A stretch of DNA of 64,000 nucleotides from Actinomadura hallensis (GTDB lineage: Bacteria; Actinomycetota; Actinomycetes; Streptosporangiales; Streptosporangiaceae). A model generated the notes under the pieces. The model was not told where the DNA came from and did no database searches. It saw nothing but the letters and a program-made list of their open reading frames with translations. This document shows, piece after piece, positions 51,924 to 59,411 of this stretch. The position numbers and the translations under genes are program-made. The stretch spans positions 310,001 through 374,000 of the forward strand of contig NZ_VFPO01000001.1 in the NCBI RefSeq assembly GCF_006716765.1. The letters run 5' to 3'. The first letter of the stretch is position 1. The number at the start of each line of letters is the position of its first letter.

Positions 51924-51957
51924 CGAGCAGCTCCTCCCCGCCGACCTCGCGGCCTGA
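51871..51957 (+). pseudogene. 3' fragment of an unidentified plus-strand gene
   Basis: A short in-frame tail, LDAPDRRERARRLLTEQLLP and four more residues before TGA, has normal high-GC codon use but no start. It abuts the TetR remnant head-on. The source family cannot be named. Confidence 0.4.
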
Positions 51958-52087
51958 CGGCCGGCGGAGTCCTTGTCAGGAGAGTGACAAGTGCGAAGCC
52001 GAATAGGTGGGGCGATGTAGAAGAGGGCGAAAAGTGGTTATCCCTACTCTCGTGATCGAGACCTCGCGAACGGGCCGGAGGCGGCGG

Positions 52088-53710
52088 ATGAGCGGACGAC
52101 CGTCGGAGTTGGGGCGCCGCGCGGCGCTCGTCGTGCGGGCGGGCCGCATGTTCGTCCGCAGCGGGATGGCGCGGCCGGGACCGCCGCTGCGGGTCCTCCG
52201 GCAGCTGGACGCGCTGCGCCGCTGGGGCACGCTGCTCGGCGGGACGCTGGTGTCCACCGCCGCCCGCGACCCCGGCCGCATCGCGATCATCGACGACGAG
52301 GGGGAGCTGACCTACGGGGAGGTCGACGCGCGCACCGACCGGCTGGCCGCCGCCCTCGGCCGGTTCGGCGCCGCCCCCCGCGTGGCGGTGCTCTGCCGCA
52401 ACCACCGGGGGATGGTGGAGACGCTGGTGGCGGCCAGCAAGCGGGGCAGCGACCTCGTCCTGCTGAACACCGGGATGAGCACCGGGCAGCTCGTGGACGT
52501 CGTGCGGGAGCACGAGGTCGACGTCGTCGTCGCCGACGCCGAGTTCGCCGACTTCCTCAAGGCCGTGCCGCAGGGCGTCCACGCCGTCGCGGCGGGCGGG
52601 CCGGGCTCGGAGCTGGAGGAGCTCATCGCCTCGGCGCCCGCGGGGAAGGCCGAGCCGCCGGCGAGGCCGGGCCGCACGATCGTGCTCAGCTCCGGCACGA
52701 CGGGGCGGCCCAAGGGCGCCGACCGGCGCTCGCGGCCGGGGCTGTCGCCGATGGTGTCGATCCTCTCCCGCATCCCCTACCGGGTGCACGAGCGGATGGT
52801 CATCGAGGCGCCGCTCTTCCACACCTGGGGTTACGCGATGCTCCAGGCCGCGATCCCGCTGCGCGCCACGATCGTGCTGCATTCCCGGTTCGATCCGGAG
52901 CGGGCGCTCCGCGCCGTCGCCGAGACGAAGGCGACGACGCTGGTCGCCGTCCCCGTCATGCTCCAGCGCATCCTGGAGCTTCCCGAGTCCGCGCGGCGGA
53001 AGTACGACACGTCGTCGCTGCGGATCGCGGCGGTCAGCGGGTCGGCCCTGCCCGCGACGCTCGCGACCGCGTTCATGGACGCGTTCGGCGACGTCCTCTA
53101 CAACCTGTACGGGTCGACGGAGGCGTCCTGGGTCACGATCGCCACCCCCGCCGACCTGCGGGCCCGTCCCGACACGGCGGGCACGCCCCCGCCCGGGACG
53201 AAGGTCGCGATCCTGGACGCGTCCGGCAAGCGGCTGCCGCCCGGGACCACCGGGCGGATCTTCGCGGCGAACGAGCTGCCGTTCACCGGCTACACCACCG
53301 GCGACACCAAGGAGACGCTCGACGGCCTGATGAGCCTCGGTGACGTCGGGCACCTCGACGAGCAGGGCCGGCTGTTCGTGGAGGGACGCGACGACGACAT
53401 GATCGTCTCGGGCGGGGAGAACGTCTTCCCGAGCGCCGTCGAGGAGGTCCTGGACGCCATGCCGCAGATCAGGGAGGTCGCGGTGATCGGCGTGCCGGAC
53501 GAGAAGTTCGGGCAGCGGACCGCCGCCTACATCGCCCTGCACGACGGGCAGAGCCTGGACGCCGACACCGTCCGCGCCCATGTCCGCGACCGGCTGGCGC
53601 GCTTCGCCGTTCCCCGCGACGTGCACTTCCTCGACGAGCTCCCGCGGAACGCCACCGGCAAGATCGTCCGTCGCGACCTGCCCGCCGGCGCGGGCGAGTC
53701 CGCGCCCTGA
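52088..53710 (+). CDS. Acyl-CoA synthetase (AMP-forming, FadD-like)
   Basis: 540 residues from ATG 52088 with GGAGG upstream. It activates a carboxylic acid, probably a fatty acid, to its CoA thioester. Motifs: P-loop IVLSSGTTGRPKG, NLYGSTEASWVTIA, GDVGHLDEQGRLFVEGRDDDMIVSGGENVFP and the catalytic Lys in LPRNATGKIVRRDL. A single gene; the first ~50 residues are basic with an Arg-rich helix. Confidence 0.92.
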   Translation: MSGRPSELGRRAALVVRAGRMFVRSGMARPGPPLRVLRQLDALRRWGTLLGGTLVSTAARDPGRIAIIDDEGELTYGEVDARTDRLAAALGRFGAAPRVAVLCRNHRGMVETLVAASKRGSDLVLLNTGMSTGQLVDVVREHEVDVVVADAEFADFLKAVPQGVHAVAAGGPGSELEELIASAPAGKAEPPARPGRTIVLSSGTTGRPKGADRRSRPGLSPMVSILSRIPYRVHERMVIEAPLFHTWGYAMLQAAIPLRATIVLHSRFDPERALRAVAETKATTLVAVPVMLQRILELPESARRKYDTSSLRIAAVSGSALPATLATAFMDAFGDVLYNLYGSTEASWVTIATPADLRARPDTAGTPPPGTKVAILDASGKRLPPGTTGRIFAANELPFTGYTTGDTKETLDGLMSLGDVGHLDEQGRLFVEGRDDDMIVSGGENVFPSAVEEVLDAMPQIREVAVIGVPDEKFGQRTAAYIALHDGQSLDADTVRAHVRDRLARFAVPRDVHFLDELPRNATGKIVRRDLPAGAGESAP

Positions 53711-53726
53711 CCTCCGCCGGGGTGCA

Positions 53727-53768
53727 GGTGCCGGGGCGCGGGTGCCGGGGTGCGGGTGCCGGGTTGAG
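53727..53768. repeat. 14-bp tandem repeat, three copies, between convergent stops
   Basis: GGTGCCGGGGCGCG at 53727-53740, GGTGCCGGGGTGCG at 53741-53754 and GGTGCCGGGTTGAG at 53755-53768. It fills the gap between the acyl-CoA synthetase stop (53708-53710) and the stop of the HATPase gene (53771-53773). Confidence 0.88.
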
Positions 53769-53770
53769 GC

Positions 53771-54217
53771 TCAGGCTTCGGTGGGGGCGCGGTGGGCGTC
53801 CACGAGGAACCAGAGCCGGGTGCGGCGGGACGACTGGTCGAATCCCCACTCGTCGGCGAGCGCGTCGATGACGGTGAGGCCGCGCCCATGGTCGAGACGG
53901 GGCTCGCTGTCGGTGTCGTCTTGGGCGGGGCCGTCGTCGGTGACGTCGACGCGGATCCGGCGGCCGTCGGTGGCGATCGTCACGGTGACGATGCCCGTGC
54001 CGTGCAGGATGGCGTTGGCGACCGCCTCGGCGGCCATCAGCTCGATGTCGTCCAGGAGCATCTCGTCCGCGACGACCTTCGCGGCGCGCTCGCGGACCGC
54101 GCGGCGGGCCCGGCGGCCGCCGTCGCCGTCGCCGGTGAACCCGAACGGTTCACCGAGCCGTTCCATCCCCACGGACACTGCATCACCACACAGTCGCAAC
54201 TCGGAAGCGCACCGCAA
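53771..54217 (-). CDS. Anti-sigma-factor-type ATP-binding protein (HATPase_c)
   Basis: Up to 148 residues. N box LMAAEAVANAILHG, G1-like DVTDDGPAQDD and G2 DHGRGLTVIDALADEWGFD identify a RsbW/SpoIIAB-like GHKL ATPase, the second in this window. It probably regulates a sigma factor or anti-anti-sigma by partner switching; no partner gene is adjacent. The frame opens with GTG 54217; the ATG at 54166 (MERLGEPF) is a good alternative. Confidence 0.82.
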   Translation of the reverse strand: MRCASELRLCGDAVSVGMERLGEPFGFTGDGDGGRRARRAVRERAAKVVADEMLLDDIELMAAEAVANAILHGTGIVTVTIATDGRRIRVDVTDDGPAQDDTDSEPRLDHGRGLTVIDALADEWGFDQSSRRTRLWFLVDAHRAPTEA

Positions 54218-54615
54218 TCATTCACCTGCGGTGAGTGATCGGGCAACGCCCTGAACGTATCGATCTTGGCCTTTTTCTGGACCGCTCCGGCTCAGTCGCG
54301 GAGCTTACGGGACGAGTTACCGCAACATCCGCGCATTGCGAAGATATGAAACTTCGAGCATGTTCGCGTTCACCCCGGCGCCTGGCGGCCTCGTAGCGGT
54401 ACCGACCGTGAAGGGTGCGTTCCCCCACGGATCTAGAATATTGCTCATGTAGGCGCAGAAATCGGGCGGGTTCGCCGTTCCGCCGCCGAGGTGCTCCCTG
54501 CGGGCGCGTCCGGCCCCGGGGTCGCCGCCGTCAGCACCGCGGCGACGGTGTCCCACCGCGGCCGCGACCGCCGGCGGCCACGCGCTGCTCCAGGGGTTAG
54601 GGGCCGTTTCGGGGG
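54218..54615. other. Intergenic region with a possible 43-residue ORF
   Basis: About 400 nt, less GC-rich than the surroundings between 54240 and 54460. A minus-strand frame at 54317-54448 begins MSNILDPWGNAPFTV and ends SYLRNARMLR. It has an ATG but no recognised family, so it is noted and not called. The HATPase promoter is probably here. Confidence 0.4.
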
Positions 54616-54990
54616 TTACGAGCTGGGCGGGTTGGGTGCTCCCGAACGCCCGATGCAGGCCATGAGGGCCTTCTGCGTGCGTCCGTCCTGCGGGTCGGGC
54701 CGCCAGTTCCCGACGTCCTCGGGAACCTTCACGCCCTGCTCGCGCATGCATGCGACGAACGCGTTCACGACCTTGGACGGAACGGCCGAGGGAAGCGCGG
54801 GCGTCGCGCCTCCGCCGCCGCCGGGCGCGCCGTCCCGGTCGTCTCCGGAGGCGCCGGACGGTGCCGCGGACGGCGTCTGCGAGAGGGTCTGCTCGGACGC
54901 GGCCGGTTCGGGGTCGCCGCCGTCGCCGCCGCACGCGGTGAGCGCCAGCGCCGGGACGAGCAGCAGTGCCGCCAGGTGACGTCCGTTCAC
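54616..54990 (-). CDS. Small secreted lipoprotein
   Basis: 124 residues. A lipoprotein signal (MNGRHLAALLLVPALALTAC, lipobox LTAC) is followed by a Ser/Pro/Gly-rich low-complexity linker and a ~45-residue domain VNAFVACMREQGVKVPEDVGNWRP...ALMACIGRS with two Cys likely bonded. The CMREQGV pattern recurs in small exported actinobacterial proteins of unknown function. Confidence 0.8.
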   Translation of the reverse strand: MNGRHLAALLLVPALALTACGGDGGDPEPAASEQTLSQTPSAAPSGASGDDRDGAPGGGGGATPALPSAVPSKVVNAFVACMREQGVKVPEDVGNWRPDPQDGRTQKALMACIGRSGAPNPPSS

Positions 54991-55151
54991 TCGGGGTCCT
55001 CCAGTGCAGTGGGGGACATGACGATAGCGAATGGCGGCCCCGCCGTGGGACGAACAAGTACTTCTCGCTCGGTTCTGGACATCCGTCGCACAAAGGAGCC
55101 AGGTCCAGAAATTGTCACTCCGGTGATGACCGGGTGATCGCCGCCGGGGCC

Positions 55152-55190
55152 CTCAGTCTCCGGACTCAGTCTCCGGACTCAGTCTCCGGA
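55152..55190. repeat. 13-bp tandem repeat, three copies, on a stop codon
   Basis: CTCAGTCTCCGGA at 55152-55164, 55165-55177 and 55178-55190. The TGA of the minus-strand coiled-coil gene is 55179-55181, inside the last copy. Because 13 is not a multiple of three, each copy shifts the frame. Confidence 0.92.
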
Positions 55191-56396
55191 CTCGGGCTCT
55201 TCGGGCTTCTCGTCCTCGGCCGGCGCGGGCTGGGAGGCGCGCCGGGTGGCCTGGTGCACGCGGACCGCGAGCAGCGCGCGGGCGAACCGGGCCGCCAGCT
55301 CGCCGTCCAGGAGTCCGGGCAGCCCGTCGACGCCGATCTTCCCGCCCGGCCGCGCGGTGACCGACCCGGAGCCGACCTTGATGCCGTGGCCGTTCGCGAG
55401 CTTCTCCACGGCCGGGAGGTCCAGCGCCGAGCGGATGGTGTCCTGGAGCGCGCGGACGGTGGCGGCGTCCCGGTTGATGCGGACCTCGGCGTCGTCGGCC
55501 CGCTGCTCGGCCCGGTCGGCGCGCTTGCGCTCGGTCTCGATGCGGGACTCGGCGGTGTCGGCGAGCTGCTCGGCGCGGTCGGCGCGCGTGGCCAGCTCGG
55601 CGGCGCGGGTGGCGACGGAGTCGCGCTCCACCGTCAGGCCCGCGATCTCCCCCTGGGCGGTGGACAGCTCCGCGCGCAGCCGCCGCTCGGTCTCGGCGGC
55701 GGCCTCCAGCTTGTCCTTCAGCTCCGCGATCTCGGTCTTCGCCTCCGCCAGCTCGCTCCGCGCGGTGACGAGCGCGGTCTGCTCGACGGCGAGCCGGGCG
55801 GCCAGGTCGTCGCGCTCCTTCTCGGCCTCCAGGCGGGCCTGGTGCTCGCTGCTCCACGCCGCCTCGGCGCGCTTGCGCAGCCCCTCGGCGCTCGCGGCCT
55901 CGTTGGCGGCGGTGGCCCGCGCCTGCTGGTGGGCGCCGGCCTCCTTCCAGGCGTTGGCCTCGCTCTCCTGCGCCGCCGCGACGCTCGCCTTCGCGGCGGC
56001 GAGCCCCTCCTGGAGCTCCGCCCGCGCCTCCGCGGCCTCCTTGCGGGCGGCCTCGGCGTCGGCCCTGGCCCGCGCGGTCCTGGCGTCGGCGTCCGCCGCC
56101 GCCTGCCGCGCGGCGCGCGCCTCGGCGAGGGCGCTCTCGGCCTTGCCGAGGACGCCGCGCACCTCGCCGTCCAGCCGGTCGCCCAGCACGGCGGCGGCCG
56201 CGGACAACTGCTCCACCAGCTCGCCGAGCCGGTCGACGTCCTTCTTGAAGGCCCCCACCGGTGCGGGATCGACCCGGGCGATGGCGACGCCCTTCTCGAC
56301 CGCTTCCGCCGGCTCGTCGGCACCGGTGCGGTCGCCCGGGAGCCGGAGCGGCGCGGTCAGCGCACCGTCGTCCGTGGTCTCTTGATCGTCGCGCAC
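55179..56396 (-). CDS. Long coiled-coil protein, unknown
   Basis: 405 residues from GTG 56396. Residues about 45-330 are a nearly unbroken charged coiled coil rich in Ala/Glu/Arg (ELVEQLSAAAAVLGDRLDGEV to RADRAEQRADDAEVRINRD). A short globular end (SALDLPAVEKLANGHGIKVGSG...FARALLAVRVHQATRR) and an acidic tail close it. No membrane segment. It could be a cytoskeletal or chromosome-associated scaffold, but no family is recognised. TAGGAT lies exactly 6 nt upstream of the GTG, suggesting a leaderless message. Confidence 0.78.
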   Translation of the reverse strand: MRDDQETTDDGALTAPLRLPGDRTGADEPAEAVEKGVAIARVDPAPVGAFKKDVDRLGELVEQLSAAAAVLGDRLDGEVRGVLGKAESALAEARAARQAAADADARTARARADAEAARKEAAEARAELQEGLAAAKASVAAAQESEANAWKEAGAHQQARATAANEAASAEGLRKRAEAAWSSEHQARLEAEKERDDLAARLAVEQTALVTARSELAEAKTEIAELKDKLEAAAETERRLRAELSTAQGEIAGLTVERDSVATRAAELATRADRAEQLADTAESRIETERKRADRAEQRADDAEVRINRDAATVRALQDTIRSALDLPAVEKLANGHGIKVGSGSVTARPGGKIGVDGLPGLLDGELAARFARALLAVRVHQATRRASQPAPAEDEKPEEPESGD

Positions 56397-56402
56397 GCGA
56401 GC

Positions 56403-56408
56403 ATCCTA
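56403..56408 (-). promoter_or_regulatory. Candidate -10 box (TAGGAT) for a leaderless coiled-coil gene
   Basis: Read on the minus strand, TAGGAT (56408 to 56403) is followed by GCTCGC and then the GTG start at 56396. There is no ribosome binding site. The 6-nt spacing equals or nearly equals that at purF, 26009 and 30000. Confidence 0.5.
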
Positions 56409-56516
56409 GTGAAAACACCCCCAAATGGGGCTCCGTCACAGCGGCCGTCCGTCTCACTCGGGGGTGAGGGCGGGGGGCGCTCTCCCGAGAGACGTCTGGC
56501 AGCGGTCGCCCGGCCC

Positions 56517-56552
56517 GGGGAGTCAGGGGAGGAGGGGGAGTCAGGGGAGGAG
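56517..56552. repeat. 18-bp duplication across a stop codon
   Basis: GGGGAGTCAGGGGAGGA at 56517-56533 and again at 56535-56551 (18-bp period). On the minus strand the sulfotransferase TGA (56543-56541) is in the second copy, and the first copy repeats it in frame. Confidence 0.85.
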
Positions 56553-57644
56553 GCGGCGGAGGCGGCGGGTGTTGTGCTGCGCGGAACTCCGGGGCACCGC
56601 CCGCAGCAGGGCGAGGGCCGCCTCGGCGCCGGCGCGGGCGGTCTCCTCGGGGGTCGGCGGTTCCGTCTCGTCACCGGCGGGGTCGTAACGCAGGTCGGCC
56701 GGGTCGCCGACGATGAGGGCGCCGGTCCCCCGGAGGGCGTCGAGGTCCTCCTCGCTCCACTCGGCGACGCGTGAACGCCAGGCGGGCGGGACGGTCACCT
56801 TGCCGCCGCGCTCGTCGCGGGCCTGGAACCGCTCGGTGACGGCCTTCCTGGCCCGGTCGGCCCTGCTCTTGGACCAGGAGTCCCGCCGGAGGACGGCGTT
56901 CAGGGAGGCGAGCACCAGCGTCTCGGGCGCCGTGAGCCCGGTGTGGGCCTGATGTTCCGGGACGGGGGCGTGGGTGAGGGCAGGGAGGCCCGCGGCGCGC
57001 GTGAAACGGTCCAGGAGAAGCTGCGGAGGCCTGCCCGGGCTGGTCACCACCGACACCTTGGACGCGCCTGCCTCGGACCAGCGCCGGACAAGCCCGCCGA
57101 GAATGAACGCCCGCCAGATGTGCGCGTCCGGCTCGCTCTCGATGTGGGCCTCGCCCTTGTCCCTGTGCCGGGCGAGGCGCCTGAGATAGCCGTCGAAGCT
57201 CGTGCTCAGCCCGTTGCGGATGTGCTGCTGCCACAGCGAGGGCAGGGACCTGCCCGGGCTCCGGGCGGTGATCACCACGTCGACGTCGTCGGCGCTGAGC
57301 GCGTCGAAGAGCCGGGAGACGGCGTCCGCCCGGATGACCGAGAGCGCCTCGGCCGACAGCAGGACCGTCCCGGGGTGGGCCCTGACCTGTTCGAGCAGCG
57401 CGCGCCACGAGGGCTCCTCCTTGGCCGCGCGCAGCTCCGACACCCACGGGTACTCGGTGCCGAGGAGGCCGTAGCTCGCCCACTCGTGGTTGGCCACGGT
57501 GCGCCGGCCGCGCCGCCAGTCCCGCGGGACGGGGTAGAGGACCCCGGACTCCGCCAGGGTCTCGCCGTTGTTCTGGAACATGTGCTGCAGGAACGTGGTG
57601 CCCGACTTCTGCAGGCCGATGTGCAGGACGATCTTCGATGCCAC
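56541..57644 (-). CDS. Sulfotransferase-family protein
   Basis: 367 residues. The N-terminal PAPS-binding P-loop is IVLHIGLQKSGTTFLQHMFQNN. A second nucleotide-site region is VVITARSPGRSLPSLWQQHIRNG, where Arg/Ser of the 3'-phosphate motif are expected. It would transfer sulfate from PAPS to an unknown acceptor, possibly a cell-surface polysaccharide or lipid. It starts 43 nt after the L,D-transpeptidase stop on the same strand. Confidence 0.85.
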   Translation of the reverse strand: MASKIVLHIGLQKSGTTFLQHMFQNNGETLAESGVLYPVPRDWRRGRRTVANHEWASYGLLGTEYPWVSELRAAKEEPSWRALLEQVRAHPGTVLLSAEALSVIRADAVSRLFDALSADDVDVVITARSPGRSLPSLWQQHIRNGLSTSFDGYLRRLARHRDKGEAHIESEPDAHIWRAFILGGLVRRWSEAGASKVSVVTSPGRPPQLLLDRFTRAAGLPALTHAPVPEHQAHTGLTAPETLVLASLNAVLRRDSWSKSRADRARKAVTERFQARDERGGKVTVPPAWRSRVAEWSEEDLDALRGTGALIVGDPADLRYDPAGDETEPPTPEETARAGAEAALALLRAVPRSSAQHNTRRLRRLLP

Positions 57645-57687
57645 AGCTCACTCCGTCGGCCCGGCGGCACTGGAGGCGGGTGCGGGT

Positions 57688-58911
57688 CTAGAGACGAGTG
57701 GTGGTCACTGGTTTGCCCAGAACGCTCCCTTTCACCCACTTGGAGAAGGGCAGTTGCCAGTAGCCCCAGCCGTTCGTCCATTCCAGCCGCCGGGCGGTGC
57801 CGGTGACGGTGACGATGTCGCCGCGGTAGGACCAGTGGTAGAGCCACTTGGCGTCGGCGGAGGGGGAGCGGATGCAGCCGTGGCTGCAGTTGCGCCTCCC
57901 CAGGCAGGAGGGGTCCGCCGTGTTCTGGTGGATGTAGACGCCGCTGTTGGTGATGCGGGTCGCCCACGGGATCTTCTCGTCGTACCAGCCGGGGTCGCCC
58001 TTCTTCTTGCCGGGTGAGACCATGCGCTCCATGCGGCTGCGGTCCATGGTGAGGTGGACGCCGCTGGTGGTGAGCAGCGTGTCGACGCCGTTCTTGACCT
58101 CGCCGCCGGAGCCGAGGCTGACGCCCCACGAGCGGACGGTCCGGCCGTTCTCCTTGGCGACGAGCCGGTGGGTCTTGGCGTTGACGGCGACCGTGTGGGA
58201 GTCGCCGATCCTGAACGTGCGGGTGACGTCCCGGTCGCCGAAGACCTTGTCGCCGATCCTCAGGCCGGCGTAGTGGACGGTGACCGACACCTTCTGGCGG
58301 GGCTTCCACGGCCGCTTCGGCCGGAACACCAGGGACGGCAGGCCGTTGAACGACTCGGCGGCGCTCAGCCAGCGCCACGCGCCCTCGGTGGGCGTGGTGG
58401 AGCTGATCTCGACGCTGCGCTCGATGGCGGGCTTGGCCCGCTCGGGAACGGCCTTGTTGAACTGGACGAAGACCGGCATGCCGGTGCCGACCGTCTCGTT
58501 CTCCGACGGCACCACGTTGTTCACGCGGGTGGCCGCGACGGCGCGGCTGGTGCGGAACGCGCCGGTCGCGGTGGTGGACTTGCCGGCCGGGGACGTCGCC
58601 GTGGCCTGCACCTGGTAGCGCCCGCCGGGCCGCAGCGTCCACGTCGAACGCCAGGTCGTCCTGTCGGCGGAGAACGCGCCGGGGACGTCGGCGCCCTTCA
58701 GCTTCACCGAGACCTCGCCGAGCGTGCCGCCCGACGCGGTGACCGTCACGCCCTTGTCGGGGCGGGCCGCGCCGCTGCCGTCCGCGGGGAAGATCGTCAC
58801 TCGCGGTGAGCCGTCGTCCCCGCCCTTCGCGGTCTCGCGGCCCTCGTCGCCTCCTCCGCAGGCCGCCGCCAGTCCCAGGACCAGCGTCAACGCCAACGTC
58901 CTAGCTCGCAC
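57688..58911 (-). CDS. L,D-transpeptidase lipoprotein (YkuD)
   Basis: 407 residues from GTG 58911 with GGGAGAA just upstream. Lipobox LAAAC (about residue 18). Two Ig-like domains (about 35-220; VTIFPADGSGAARPDKGVTVTA, VVPSENETVGTGMPVFVQFNK) precede the YkuD catalytic domain with SGVYIHQN and the active-site Cys in NCSHGCIRSP. It forms 3-3 cross-links in peptidoglycan, as in mycobacterial LdtMt2-type enzymes. Confidence 0.92.
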   Translation of the reverse strand: MRARTLALTLVLGLAAACGGGDEGRETAKGGDDGSPRVTIFPADGSGAARPDKGVTVTASGGTLGEVSVKLKGADVPGAFSADRTTWRSTWTLRPGGRYQVQATATSPAGKSTTATGAFRTSRAVAATRVNNVVPSENETVGTGMPVFVQFNKAVPERAKPAIERSVEISSTTPTEGAWRWLSAAESFNGLPSLVFRPKRPWKPRQKVSVTVHYAGLRIGDKVFGDRDVTRTFRIGDSHTVAVNAKTHRLVAKENGRTVRSWGVSLGSGGEVKNGVDTLLTTSGVHLTMDRSRMERMVSPGKKKGDPGWYDEKIPWATRITNSGVYIHQNTADPSCLGRRNCSHGCIRSPSADAKWLYHWSYRGDIVTVTGTARRLEWTNGWGYWQLPFSKWVKGSVLGKPVTTTRL

Positions 58912-59411
58912 CGTTCTCCCTCATCGTCCCGCCGAGCCCGCGCGAGCGGGACGGCGCCGGATCCGCACGGAACGGGACTCGATTTCCCGGCGGGACTGCC
59001 GGTCGGGGCGGCGCCCGTCCACGTGTACGTCCATCGTCCCGCGATGGTTCGCCGAGGGTGGGCGGTTCTGGGATCTCCGCCGGTCCGATTCGGCCGCGCG
59101 GCGCCCGCCCGGCGGGCTCCAGACCGTCCCGCCTCCGGACGCATCACCCGGAATTCCACCTGATCGGACGTAGAGGAAAAGGCGCGATAAATGTTCTGCC
59201 CCGGCGTTCGAATTGCGCCGACATAACGGCTTTTTCGGAGTGTCATCGCAGGTCAGAGACACTGATCCGATCTTCTATTCAAGATTGTGGCGGCGGTCGT
59301 TAAAAGCGGTGTTCCGTGCCGTGGCGCGCTGCGATGCTGGATCGTGGCCGCCCGCGACGGCCCCCGCAAAGTCACCTCCCGGGTGAGTTCTTGTCTGTGA
59401 AGGGACGCGCG
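58912..59411. other. Intergenic region before the exopolysaccharide operon
   Basis: A 500-nt divergent gap with no supported gene. The part at about 59160-59300 is much less GC-rich (TGTTCTGCC, CTTTTTCGGAG, CTTCTATTCAAGATTG) and probably holds the operon promoter. Confidence 0.5.

Noticed and set aside
54317-54448. 43-residue minus-strand ORF starting MSNILDPWGNAPFTV
   Set aside because: No ribosome binding site or known family was seen. It was kept as a note in the intergenic entry only.
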